This document shows, piece by piece, positions 18,622 through 27,540 of a stretch of 64,000 bases of DNA. Source of the stretch: JBASEY01 sp049652745 (GTDB lineage: Bacteria > CSSED10-310). The stretch is taken from assembly GCA_049652745.1 (NCBI GenBank), contig JBASEY010000029.1:318449-382448 (forward strand), read 5' to 3'. Position numbers and translations under genes: made by a program. Within the stretch, counting starts at the first letter, position 1. Each line of letters opens with the position of its first letter. The notes beneath the pieces were generated by a model. It was given only the letters and a program-made list of their open reading frames with translations. It had not been told where the DNA came from and did no database searches.

Positions 18622-19680
18622 ATGAACGATTCTTTCACCCCTATGACATCAAAGGCAAAAAATGAATTTCAGGGCTTTCGCCCCTACCTTTCGGTCGTCG
18701 TTCCGTTTTTCAATGAACAGGCCAGCGTACCGATTCTTTATCAGCGTCTTGTCGACACGTTGAAGGGAATCGATGTCGACTATGAGTTGATTTTTGTCGA
18801 CGACGGCAGCATGGATGGGACCCTTCATGAATTGCGGTCGCTGCCGGACCCGGAAGACCGCGTTCGGATAATCAAATTATGGAGCAATTCCGGTCAAACA
18901 GCCGGGCTGGCGGCAGGTTTCGATCACTGTCGAGGCGAGGTCATCATCAGTATGGACGGAGACCTTCAACATGATCCGGCGGAAATACCGGAATTTTTAA
19001 AGTGGATTCAGCAAGGATACGATGTCGTCAGCGGGTGGCGTGAAAAGAGAGTCGATCCGTTTTTCAGCCGAAAGCTTCCATCCAAAATCGCCAATTGGGC
19101 GATGGCGAAATTGTCCGGGTTGGATCTCCATGATTTTGGGACGACATATAAAGCCTATCGGGCGGAAGTCATTCAATCGGTAACGTTATATGGTGATTTT
19201 CATCGCTTTATTCCGGTTCTGGTCGAGGGCATCAAACCCAAAATCAAAGAGATACCGATAAAAAGTCTGCCGCGTGTCGGAGGTGAGTCGAAATACTCGA
19301 TCGGCAGAACCTTCACTGTTTTTTTTGATCTGATACGCATCCATTTTCTGACAAAATATCTTTCAAGGCCTCTTCAGGTTTTTGGAGCGATCGGGTTCAT
19401 TCTTTGGGCGCTGGGCTTTTGCATCGCTTTTTACCTGTCCTTGATAAAGTTCATGTTCTCGTTATCGATCATGGAACATCGCGCCCCTATGTTTTTGTTG
19501 TCTATCCTGTTGATGCTGACAGGCACTCAGTTTTTGACCTTGGGGCTGTTGGGGGAGATCATGGTGAAAATCTATCACAAACTCCCCGGCACAAAAATTT
19601 ACACGGTCGAAAAAGTGTTGTCGCCGGATAAAATAATATCCGAACCAGGTTCTGTTGATGATTCAAATGAAATATCCTGA
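18622..19680 (+). CDS. Polyprenyl-phosphate glycosyltransferase, GT2 (DPM1/GtrB type)
   Basis: This enzyme should transfer a sugar from a nucleotide sugar to undecaprenyl phosphate on the cytoplasmic side. The GT2 fold is clear: LSVVVPFFNEQASVP near the N-terminus, VDDGS near residue 60, and MDGDLQHDP near residue 112. Two transmembrane helices follow at about 250-278 and 288-316, as in GtrB-type enzymes. It gives the lipid-linked donor that GT-C enzymes use, and it lies directly upstream of, and overlaps by 26 nt, a DUF2723 membrane protein. The exact sugar cannot be told from the sequence. Confidence 0.92.
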   Translation: MNDSFTPMTSKAKNEFQGFRPYLSVVVPFFNEQASVPILYQRLVDTLKGIDVDYELIFVDDGSMDGTLHELRSLPDPEDRVRIIKLWSNSGQTAGLAAGFDHCRGEVIISMDGDLQHDPAEIPEFLKWIQQGYDVVSGWREKRVDPFFSRKLPSKIANWAMAKLSGLDLHDFGTTYKAYRAEVIQSVTLYGDFHRFIPVLVEGIKPKIKEIPIKSLPRVGGESKYSIGRTFTVFFDLIRIHFLTKYLSRPLQVFGAIGFILWALGFCIAFYLSLIKFMFSLSIMEHRAPMFLLSILLMLTGTQFLTLGLLGEIMVKIYHKLPGTKIYTVEKVLSPDKIISEPGSVDDSNEIS

Positions 19681-21529
19681 TCGCGGTCAGCTTGGCGCCG
19701 CTTGGCTGATGACGATGATATTTTTGGTATCTGTTGGATGCTATCTCGCTGCTTTGTGCCCGGGAGTTTATTGGCTGGACAGCGGTGAATTCCAGACCGC
19801 GGTTCCAACACTGGGCATTCCGCACAGCCCGAGTTTTCCGTCATATCTGATGAGCACGCATGCGATCTGCCGCCTGCCTCTGGGTGATATAGCTTTCCGC
19901 GTCAATGTCGCTACGGCGGTCGCCGGCGGCTTGATAGGGGCGCTGGCTTTTTTACTGGCTTGGAAATTGTTTGGTTCGGGCGGCAATCGGAACAAATGGC
20001 CGGCTTGTTTTGTCGGCTTGGCCGCCACGATGAACCCGTTGATATGGTTTCAAAATGTCAAAGCGGAAGTGTATAGCCTGAATATGATCTGGATTCTGAT
20101 CATATTGCTTTGTGCTGTAGATATGTTACAGCATACGGATAACCGGCGCCGAATGTTCCGAAATCTCAATACGATCGCTCTGATGTTTGGATTGGGAGGC
20201 GCCAATCATTCGCTGTTAACGCTGCATTTGGTGCCCGCTGTTGTCGTCATGCTGCTGTTTGTCATTCAAAAATTCAAAATTCGCGAACTTCTGTTCGCCG
20301 GACAAGTTGGGCTGCTGGCATTGTCAAGCTATTTGTATCTGCCTATCAGAGCGGTTAAAAACCCTGCTTTGAATATCGGAAATCCAATAAATGTGATGAA
20401 TTTTATCAATGCGATAACGCGCCGAGGAACTCATAATCGGTTTATGGGAAACAAGGCTGCTGAGTGGTTCAACAACTGGCCGATATACTTCGGTTTAATT
20501 CGCGATCATTTTTCAAGCGTTTTCCTGTTCTTAGCCGTAATAGGCCTTGTCATACTGGTTGTAAAAATTTTCAAATCAGGCCTGGTTCTTCTGTTAGCCG
20601 CTCTGACCAATATGTCGGTAACGTTGATGAACAGGAATTTCAATATGAATCCCGATACCGGTCCGGCTTATTTGATGATGTCAACGATTATCCTGATCAT
20701 TGGCTTGGGAGCTGTGTTTCGAACCGTTTTAAATATTTGCGACTCCGTTCGTCTTCACTCAATGATTACCGCCCTGGTGATAGCAGGCATGCTGTTTATT
20801 CCTGGTGTTTGGGCTTGGGAAAACCTGAAAAGCGAGGAACTGTCTCAGGATATTTCCGCGGCTGTCGTCGGAAAAGGCATATTGGATATCTGTCCAGAGG
20901 ATTCCATTCTCTTTTACGGGGCATATTTCAATCTGCCCTTTGTTGTTTCTTATCTACAAGCAGTCGAGAACTATCGATCGGATATTGTTGGTATCAATCG
21001 GATGGAAATTGTGTACTGGCCGGGCGGGCTTGAAAAAGCGCTTAGAACCTATCCGGATGTGATGGCGACGCTTTTTGAAGGTGATTATGCGGACACGTTC
21101 CAATATCTTGCCGGCCGAAGCGCCAGGCACAGCAAGGCGATTCCCTATGAGAGAGCCAGGAATTTGTTGTTCAATGCCAATGCGTGGGTGGCGACAAAAA
21201 AGGCGGAAGAGCGATATGTTTTTTGGTTTTCCAGTGAGGACGATCACTTGCTGCGTTTACCGGTTCATTCTCATGGACCGCTACTACGATTAGGCGATCT
21301 GATGCCTGAACGACACCCGATTTTGAAAAGGCCGTCGGATATAGTGGCCGCTCGGGCGCAAGCGAACGATCGAAAGATTTTTCATTCAACTCGTGGAGCC
21401 GAGGCGCTGGGAGCTTTTTATGATTTACAGTGTGCGACGCTGAGGGATAGAGGTTTAGCTGAGGAAGCGGAACATGCGAAAAGCTGGTCGATTTTTTACG
21501 ATCCGGAAGTTTCGGGGGCTTGTCAATGA
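19655..21529 (+). CDS. DUF2723-family membrane protein, probable GT-C glycosyltransferase
   Basis: The family hallmark is near the N-terminus: YWLDSGEFQTAVPTLGIPHS followed by LPLGDIAFRVNVATAVAGG. These proteins resemble protein O-mannosyltransferases, with an acidic residue in the first periplasmic loop and about 11 membrane spans (residues about 10-390). A soluble C-terminal domain (about 400-624) follows. The start lies inside the 3' end of the GT2 gene, so the two are likely coupled. The expected job is transfer of a polyprenyl-phosphate-linked sugar to a protein or glycan outside the membrane. Acceptor and sugar are unknown; the pilin gene immediately downstream is a candidate acceptor. 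Confidence 0.87.
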   Translation: MMIQMKYPDRGQLGAAWLMTMIFLVSVGCYLAALCPGVYWLDSGEFQTAVPTLGIPHSPSFPSYLMSTHAICRLPLGDIAFRVNVATAVAGGLIGALAFLLAWKLFGSGGNRNKWPACFVGLAATMNPLIWFQNVKAEVYSLNMIWILIILLCAVDMLQHTDNRRRMFRNLNTIALMFGLGGANHSLLTLHLVPAVVVMLLFVIQKFKIRELLFAGQVGLLALSSYLYLPIRAVKNPALNIGNPINVMNFINAITRRGTHNRFMGNKAAEWFNNWPIYFGLIRDHFSSVFLFLAVIGLVILVVKIFKSGLVLLLAALTNMSVTLMNRNFNMNPDTGPAYLMMSTIILIIGLGAVFRTVLNICDSVRLHSMITALVIAGMLFIPGVWAWENLKSEELSQDISAAVVGKGILDICPEDSILFYGAYFNLPFVVSYLQAVENYRSDIVGINRMEIVYWPGGLEKALRTYPDVMATLFEGDYADTFQYLAGRSARHSKAIPYERARNLLFNANAWVATKKAEERYVFWFSSEDDHLLRLPVHSHGPLLRLGDLMPERHPILKRPSDIVAARAQANDRKIFHSTRGAEALGAFYDLQCATLRDRGLAEEAEHAKSWSIFYDPEVSGACQ

Positions 21530-21792
21530 TGGGTGACAATTTTGGTCACTTTTAATGCCCAAATTCGTCTTGATACTTTAATTTATTGATATAAAAGTGT
21601 TTTCTTGTTTTTTTTATAATATCGGGATGGGAGTTAATTGATATTGTTGGTTCTAACCGACGAAAATTTTTCTAAAAAATGGTTTGGCATAGGCATGAAC
21701 AGATAATGAGTTTTATTTGATGCTTTGCTTAAAGTGATGATTATTAAGGGTTTAATAGGTTGTTTTTTTTATAAAGTGAAGCGAATTGGTTT
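21530..21792. other. AT-rich intergenic region upstream of the pilin promoter
   Basis: No gene is visible. The stretch is AT-rich with T-tracts (around 21607-21620 and 21761-21770). It could hold upstream activator (PilR-like) sites for the sigma-54 promoter, but I cannot point to a specific inverted repeat. Confidence 0.5.
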
Positions 21793-21808
21793 TGGCACGG
21801 TACTTGCT
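21793..21808 (+). promoter_or_regulatory. Sigma-54 (-24/-12) promoter of the pilin gene
   Basis: TGGCACGGTACTTGCT matches the RpoN consensus TGGCACG-N4-TTGCW fully, with GG and GC exactly 10 nt apart. The predicted start of transcription is near 21819, leaving a leader of about 62 nt. Pilin genes are commonly driven by sigma-54 with PilR. Confidence 0.93.
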
Positions 21809-21827
21809 ATCTAAATAGGCGAGAACT

Positions 21828-21843
21828 GGAAACGAAGGTTTCC
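21828..21843 (+). promoter_or_regulatory. Hairpin in the pilin 5' leader
   Basis: GGAAAC (21828-21833) and GTTTCC (21838-21843) form a perfect 6-bp stem closed by a GAAG loop. It sits within about 10 nt of the predicted 5' end of the transcript, where a hairpin can protect an abundant mRNA. Confidence 0.5.
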
Positions 21844-21880
21844 GAACAATATAACAACTCATCAATCAGGAGGAATCCAA

Positions 21881-22363
21881 ATGAGAGGTCAAAAAGGTTT
21901 TACACTTATTGAATTGTTGATCGTTATCGCGATCATCGGAATTATCGTTGCGATTGCAATTCCGAGCTTGCTGCGATCCCGTATGTCAGCCAACGAAGCT
22001 GCCGCTGTCGGTTCATTGAAGACCATTGCAGCCGGCCAGACTGACTACAACAACAACTCCAACCCCCACACCTATACAGCCAGCCTTGCTTGCTTGGGAT
22101 CAGGTGAAGGCGCCGGCGGCGTATCCTTTATCGATCCGTCCTTGGCATCACAAATTAAGCAGGGTTACAACTTCGTAATGGTGGTTGGTGCAGACGTTGC
22201 TATGCCGACCGGTGTCGCTTACTGGGCATGGTCAGCCACTGCTTGGCCGATCGTTTACGGCTCAACCGGTATCCGATCCTTCTACATCGATGAATCCGGT
22301 GTGGTTCGTGGCGATGATATCGGCGGTATCCAGGGAACTTACGTATTGCCGACCAACAATTAA
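21881..22363 (+). CDS. pilA: Type IV pilin (prepilin)
   Basis: The 160-residue product has a textbook class III signal: a short leader MRGQKG cleaved before F, then FTLIELLIVIAIIGIIVAIA with Glu at +5. The first hydrophobic helix forms the fibre core. The C-terminal globular part is short, rich in Gly, Ser and Thr, and lacks a paired-Cys D-loop: only C68 is obvious. AGGAGG stands 7 nt before the ATG. A sigma-54 promoter precedes it and a strong terminator follows, so it is probably a highly expressed single-gene unit and a major pilin rather than a minor pseudopilin. GT-C type genes flank it on both sides, which suggests glycosylation. Confidence 0.94.
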   Translation: MRGQKGFTLIELLIVIAIIGIIVAIAIPSLLRSRMSANEAAAVGSLKTIAAGQTDYNNNSNPHTYTASLACLGSGEGAGGVSFIDPSLASQIKQGYNFVMVVGADVAMPTGVAYWAWSATAWPIVYGSTGIRSFYIDESGVVRGDDIGGIQGTYVLPTNN

Positions 22364-22382
22364 TTATTCTTGAATTGACACG

Positions 22383-22412
22383 AAAAAGGCGGGAAATTCT
22401 TCCCGCCTTTTT
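22383..22412 (+). terminator. Rho-independent terminator after the pilin gene
   Basis: AAAAAGGCGGGAA (22383-22395) pairs perfectly with TTCCCGCCTTTTT (22400-22412) around a 4-nt loop. The A/T symmetry would let it work in both directions. Confidence 0.93.
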
Positions 22413-22457
22413 GTATGTACTTGCAAATAAAATGCGGATTCCCTAAATTTCTTCCTT

Positions 22458-24176
22458 ATGAATATCAAATCTTCGACTCTCATCAGCTCTATCACAGGGC
22501 TGATCGCTTTTATTCTGATCTCTATACTGGGAGCCCCGGGACTATATTGGGGAGAATCCGCAGTCATCACCGCACGGGCATGGCAACTGGGCGGCTCTCA
22601 CCCACCCGGTTATCCAGGGTTTCTGCAACTCGTTCATTGCGGTCAAACGTGGCTCCCACTCGGTGATCTCGCTTTCCGGGCAAACATGATCGGCTGGATA
22701 ACGTTGGGAATAGTTACCGGATTGCTGTGCAAAATCTTTCTCGACTGGAACCTGTCCGCAGGTATTTCACTATTTTCTGCTCTCGGCTTTTCATTACTAT
22801 CATCGGTAATAGATGCCACATCATCTGTAGAAGTGTATGGCCTGCACCTAATCCTGATCTTGCTGATCATATTGTTGAATGCATCGTATAAACTGTCCAA
22901 CAGATCTTTTTATTTAACCATTTTTATCGCTGCACTCGCCCTGACGCATCATCTGACGTTTGTTTTACTACTACCCGGTCTCGCGATCTGGGTTTATATC
23001 GATAGACGTAAACAATTGAAACAAAGCCATTTGGTTCCGGCGATCGTCTTTGCTTTGTCAGGCTTCGCCCTTTATATTTACCTCCCTTTACGGCATAGCC
23101 TGAAACCTGTCTCTGTCTGGGGAAACCCTTCTTCCTGGAGAGGATTCATAAAACTTGTCACCGCGTTTGAAGAAGCCCGAGGTTCTTTTCGCAGCGGTAT
23201 GTCCCAATGGGCGGCAATCCGATTACGCAGCTGGTATATACTCGGTCTTATCCGTGAAAAAATAACGTTTCCAGGTCTGTTGTTGGTTGTTCCGGGATGT
23301 GTCGGCCTATATCGGCGTTCAAAAGGATTGGTATTTTTTATGCTTATATCCTTTTTTATTCTTACAGCTTCTGTGCTGCTGTATGACAGCCGGGAAACAG
23401 AATCTTTTTATCTGCCGGGGCTCCTGTTTTTATGGATATTTTTAACCTCCGGTTTAGGCGAGTTGCTACGGATCGTCCAGAAGAAAAAGTTGATACAAAA
23501 TCAATTGTTTTTGATCCTTTTGACGCTTGTCCCAATTGTCCTGTCTATTTCAAATCTTCTTCAATCTCTACCTTTTCGCCTTACCGAAGTCGAAGTTCCC
23601 CGAAAGATGACTCAGATGTCATTAGATATTTTTTCCAACGACGGCCTGGTCGTCAGCCAGCGAAGCGACTGGTGCTTCCTGCACTGGTATCTTGTCGATA
23701 TCGAGAAACGTTCTAACGCGGAAATTGTATTTCAACCACTGTTGTCGTTTTATTGGTACTATGAAAGCCTGGTGGCAAAAGGCCTGATGGAAGGCTTTCT
23801 TCACGAAAATGACTTTGAGGATTCCTGGTCATGGAATTCAGCGGTTACGGCTTCACTGGTGGCACAGAACAAAGACCGGCGAAAAATCCGATTGGCGGAA
23901 CAGAGAGTTCTTGAGGATATAATTTCAGCAGGTTTCCACTCAAGTAACCCCGATTGTTCCCTGTTTGGATTAGAAATCGGACGAGTCGATCGATATGAGC
24001 GTCGATGGTCTGTGCCGACTTTTTCCGCAATGGGAAGACTTGATCCGGTTTCTCGGAATGCAGTCGGGGCTTTATACTATAATCATGGATTATGCCTGGA
24101 AAAAACCGGGCGATTGGATGAATCAAGATCAGCTTTCAATCGAGCGATGACCTATCAAGACTATGGAAATCAATAG
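22458..24176 (+). CDS. DUF2723-family membrane protein, probable GT-C glycosyltransferase
   Basis: This 572-residue protein is a second member of the DUF2723 group, with WGESAVITARAWQLGGSHPP, then GYPGFLQLVHCG and LPLGDLAFRANMIGW near the N-terminus. Here the acidic loop residue is Glu rather than the Asp-Ser-Gly-Glu of its neighbour. About ten hydrophobic spans reach residue 370. The C-terminal 200 residues are soluble and end in a TPR-like segment (SRNAVGALYYNHGLCLEKTG). It overlaps the next gene by 14 nt. It probably transfers sugars to an exported acceptor; specificity is unknown. Confidence 0.85.
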   Translation: MNIKSSTLISSITGLIAFILISILGAPGLYWGESAVITARAWQLGGSHPPGYPGFLQLVHCGQTWLPLGDLAFRANMIGWITLGIVTGLLCKIFLDWNLSAGISLFSALGFSLLSSVIDATSSVEVYGLHLILILLIILLNASYKLSNRSFYLTIFIAALALTHHLTFVLLLPGLAIWVYIDRRKQLKQSHLVPAIVFALSGFALYIYLPLRHSLKPVSVWGNPSSWRGFIKLVTAFEEARGSFRSGMSQWAAIRLRSWYILGLIREKITFPGLLLVVPGCVGLYRRSKGLVFFMLISFFILTASVLLYDSRETESFYLPGLLFLWIFLTSGLGELLRIVQKKKLIQNQLFLILLTLVPIVLSISNLLQSLPFRLTEVEVPRKMTQMSLDIFSNDGLVVSQRSDWCFLHWYLVDIEKRSNAEIVFQPLLSFYWYYESLVAKGLMEGFLHENDFEDSWSWNSAVTASLVAQNKDRRKIRLAEQRVLEDIISAGFHSSNPDCSLFGLEIGRVDRYERRWSVPTFSAMGRLDPVSRNAVGALYYNHGLCLEKTGRLDESRSAFNRAMTYQDYGNQ

Positions 24177-26061
24177 CCGAAAGCCAACTGTCGAAAAAAA
24201 AGATAATCTCTATAGATGGCGATTTCTGTTGGTCGGCATTTGCCTGGTTGCCGGTGCTATACCACGGTTTATGGACTTGGACACGATCCCAGGTCTGGAA
24301 CATGATGAAGCGCTGATATGTCTCGGCGCTGCTGAGATAGTTGAACAAAATTCGCACCCACTCACAGGTGACAAAGTCTATGAAGGGCCATTACTGGAGT
24401 ATGTCATCGCTTTTTTCATGAAAATCTTCGGAATCTCGGTACTGACTGCGAGGTGCGTGATGGCGGCAGCCGGTGTATTGGCTATTTTGCTGATCTATTG
24501 GGCAGGCTCTGTCTGGGGGGGGTGGAGAACAGGTCTGTATTCAGCCATGCTGATGATTTTTTCGGCCTGGCACTTGGCTTCATCCCGCGTCATTTATGCC
24601 TGTAACTTATCTCAAGTATTCATAGTGCTATGGATTGCCTGCATCGGCTTGTACCTAACATCCCATAAAAACCGGCACTTTCTGTTTGCAGGTTTGGCCC
24701 TGGGTCTGGCTGCCAACGGACGCTTCACGGCCTATTTCTTGATCGTTCCGACCCTGTTGATGATCCTGGTATTTGAGAAAAAGCAGAAATGGACACGTCT
24801 AGCGCTGTTTCCGGTTATATGTGCTCTGCCTTCAGCTCCGTTATTACTTTACAACATCCGTCATTCCTGGCCGGCGTTCTCAGTCTTGAAAGGTTCAGGG
24901 CAGGAACATTTGTTACGGCAGGGATCACAGCTTTGCCCTAGAATTTTCGGTTTTATTATGACGGCGTTCAGCGCCATGGTCGGAAAAAAATTTTGGCTGG
25001 ATTTCGATTGGATTCCGGCTGCGCCGATTTATATTCTGCCGATTTTGGTCATTTTCGGATGTTTGGCGGTATTTATTGAGCAGAAATTAGAACAATCCCG
25101 GCCCAGGTGGCTGATATATACGCTTGCCGCACTTCTGATCGTCGTTCCCTTGGTCACAAAAATCAGCGGCAATGATCGTGCTGGGTATCATCCCCACTAC
25201 TTGGACTTAGTCATGCCGTTTTTCATACTGCTGGCAGCTTTTGGTTTGGCTCTGCTCGATACAGCGAAAGTACGGCTGGGAATGATCACGGCTCTGACAG
25301 CCGTACTCTGGCAGGTTTTTCTGTTGTACGGCCAATTATTACCTCATATACAACAGAAAGGACTTCCCGGGCGCTGGACAGGTCGATCGACACATTTGGC
25401 ACATTGCATTGAACGGAATTTCAACGCCGATGATACCACTGTTATCGTTCCATGGCGATTTGGCGCCGGCTACCCTGAAATCGCCTTTACTCTACGTGAT
25501 TTTACCGTAAAACCAATACTGGATACTTTCAAAGGTTTAGGTTCGACAGATGACACGATGATCCATACACGCATCGCACATGTTTCACCTAACCTGGAAC
25601 TACCTGTGCCGCCTTGGTCCGTTTTGACCTGCTCAAAAAACGAAAATTTGACTGTCTATTATATTGACTCGCCCGGGTTCACTATTGATGGGGCATGGGA
25701 AGAAAACAACGGCAAGCGTTATTATATTCGCTCCATCGAACAAAACGATGCCGGATGGCCGAAATTGATCGTATCGGATGAAACTGAGGAAACTCGGCTG
25801 ACTGTCCTAAAAAGGCAAAACCTGATGCGCCGCCATCCATTGCTTATCGGAACGAATATTCAGATGACCCCTCGACATATGAAACTGTTTAAAACATTTG
25901 AAGAGGATATCTTTGCCCACCAGCTCATCGGGAAGGCGAATGAGTCGGACCAATGGACATTTACTTGGGCGGCTTTTGGTTACCCGTCAGATAGAATCCA
26001 AATAAATCACAATGGTCATGCCAAAGAAGGAAGCTGGTCCGGGACAGCCGTTTTTTATTGA
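24163..26061 (+). CDS. PMT/ArnT-type (GT39-like) glycosyltransferase
   Basis: The 632-residue membrane protein has the PMT_2-type signature at the end of the first helix: DLDTIPGLEHDEALICLGAA, with the D-E pair needed for metal or acceptor handling, then YEGPLLEYVIAFFMKIFGIS. About eleven hydrophobic segments run to residue 400, followed by a periplasmic C-terminal domain (about 410-632). Family enzymes use polyprenyl-phosphate sugars to modify proteins or lipids outside the membrane. It is translationally coupled to the DUF2723 gene upstream and ends in a 7-bp tail-to-tail overlap with mtaB. Confidence 0.88.
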   Translation: MEINSRKPTVEKKDNLYRWRFLLVGICLVAGAIPRFMDLDTIPGLEHDEALICLGAAEIVEQNSHPLTGDKVYEGPLLEYVIAFFMKIFGISVLTARCVMAAAGVLAILLIYWAGSVWGGWRTGLYSAMLMIFSAWHLASSRVIYACNLSQVFIVLWIACIGLYLTSHKNRHFLFAGLALGLAANGRFTAYFLIVPTLLMILVFEKKQKWTRLALFPVICALPSAPLLLYNIRHSWPAFSVLKGSGQEHLLRQGSQLCPRIFGFIMTAFSAMVGKKFWLDFDWIPAAPIYILPILVIFGCLAVFIEQKLEQSRPRWLIYTLAALLIVVPLVTKISGNDRAGYHPHYLDLVMPFFILLAAFGLALLDTAKVRLGMITALTAVLWQVFLLYGQLLPHIQQKGLPGRWTGRSTHLAHCIERNFNADDTTVIVPWRFGAGYPEIAFTLRDFTVKPILDTFKGLGSTDDTMIHTRIAHVSPNLELPVPPWSVLTCSKNENLTVYYIDSPGFTIDGAWEENNGKRYYIRSIEQNDAGWPKLIVSDETEETRLTVLKRQNLMRRHPLLIGTNIQMTPRHMKLFKTFEEDIFAHQLIGKANESDQWTFTWAAFGYPSDRIQINHNGHAKEGSWSGTAVFY

Positions 26062-27371
26062 TCTAAAACCCGACAAGAACAAATCAATCCGTCAACCTTA
26101 TCCAAAACAACATTCGTGATCGCACCTTTTGGAATCCGATGGTTCGGCAGTGTCACTCTAATGTAATTATCAGTCAGCCCTTGGGGCAGTCCGGTTGCCT
26201 TATCGACGGCCCCCAACACAATCGCCGACAATTTTTTACCGATCATACGCTTTCGAAACGATATCGCTTTTCGATACCCCAGATCACGCAAGGTTTGGCA
26301 TCTCGCCTTGATAGTTTCAAATGGAACTTTGTCCGGAAAAAGTGTTGATGGCCTCCCGGTTCTATCCGAATATGAGAAAACATGAAGATAGTCGATAGGC
26401 AGGTTTTCGACAAATCGATAACCTTCTTCGAATTCGGATTCCGTTTCACCTGGAAACCCAGTGATCAGATCGGCGCCTATACAGGCATCGGGAGAAGCGG
26501 TTTTAATCGCTTCGATTATCGATGCGTAATCCTCATGCGTATAAGATCTGGACATCATTTTTAAAATTCTATCAGTGGCGCTTTGAAGCGGTATGTGGAA
26601 ATGTCGGCATATTTTGCTCGAAATGGTTATTTTTTCAATTAGTTCCCGGTTAAAATCCATCGGCTCGATGGAACTGAGACGAATTCTGGCTATTTCAGGT
26701 ATTTTCTCGATTTCAGTTAAAAGTGATGCCAAGTTAGTTGCGGGCGTCAAGTCCAATCCATAAACACCCAGATCGATACCGGTCAAAACGATTTCCCGAT
26801 AATTATAATTTGCCAGGTTTTGAATATCTTGAACGACCAAGTCCGGCGCTTGGCTTCGGCTGGGGCCGCGCACTGTTGGGATGACGCAATATGAACAGTA
26901 TCGGTCACACCCTTCCTGAATTTTGATAAAGGCACGGGTGTAATTTCGAAACCTGCTTATAGATAACCTTTCGAAAGGAGCTTTCTGTAAATCCGATACC
27001 GCAACAATGACAGGTTCCTCTTTCCAAACACGTTGGACATATTCAGCAATATGATTTTTTTCACGGTTTCCAAGGACGGCTCGAACATTGAACAGCTTCA
27101 AAAACTCATTCTTTTGCCTTTGAGCGCTGCAGCCGATGATGAGAATGCGACTATCGGGCTGCTGCCTGGCCAACGCACGAACCAATTTCAGAGTGCGCTG
27201 ATCGGTTCGCTGTGTCACGGTGCAGGTATTGATAATGACAATATCGGATTTCTGATCCGGCGGCACAACTCGAAGGCCGGATTTTTCCAGTTGCTCCAGC
27301 ATTCCCATCGATTCGTATTGATTCAATTTGCATCCAAATGTTCGAATGCTGACTGACGGCGGATTTTCCAA
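26055..27371 (-). CDS. mtaB: tRNA t6A37 methylthiotransferase MtaB
   Basis: MtaB is a radical SAM methylthiotransferase that converts t6A37 to ms2t6A37 in tRNAs reading ANN codons. The N-terminal UPF0004 domain has its three cluster cysteines in TFGCKLNQYES, INTCTVT and IIGCSAQ. The radical-SAM motif is GCDRYCSYCVIPTVRGPSRS, and a TRAM-like C-terminal domain follows. The 438-residue length is normal. The start codon is TTG at 27371; the AGGAG 6 nt upstream of it supports this choice, and the protein begins at SIRTFGCK as in homologues. Confidence 0.95.
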   Translation of the reverse strand: MENPPSVSIRTFGCKLNQYESMGMLEQLEKSGLRVVPPDQKSDIVIINTCTVTQRTDQRTLKLVRALARQQPDSRILIIGCSAQRQKNEFLKLFNVRAVLGNREKNHIAEYVQRVWKEEPVIVAVSDLQKAPFERLSISRFRNYTRAFIKIQEGCDRYCSYCVIPTVRGPSRSQAPDLVVQDIQNLANYNYREIVLTGIDLGVYGLDLTPATNLASLLTEIEKIPEIARIRLSSIEPMDFNRELIEKITISSKICRHFHIPLQSATDRILKMMSRSYTHEDYASIIEAIKTASPDACIGADLITGFPGETESEFEEGYRFVENLPIDYLHVFSYSDRTGRPSTLFPDKVPFETIKARCQTLRDLGYRKAISFRKRMIGKKLSAIVLGAVDKATGLPQGLTDNYIRVTLPNHRIPKGAITNVVLDKVDGLICSCRVLDQ

Positions 27372-27540
27372 TTGCGTCTCCTACGAGCGTTTAAGCTAAA
27401 ACCACTCAACCTCAACCATGGTAGACTGATTTTAACATCCAGTAAAGCGTTGGACGATGAGTTGATTTCCAATATGGATTTGTGCTGTTTATCATGGTAC
27501 TAATGAGTGGTGAAATTTCGTGATCTGAAGGGGTTTGAAA

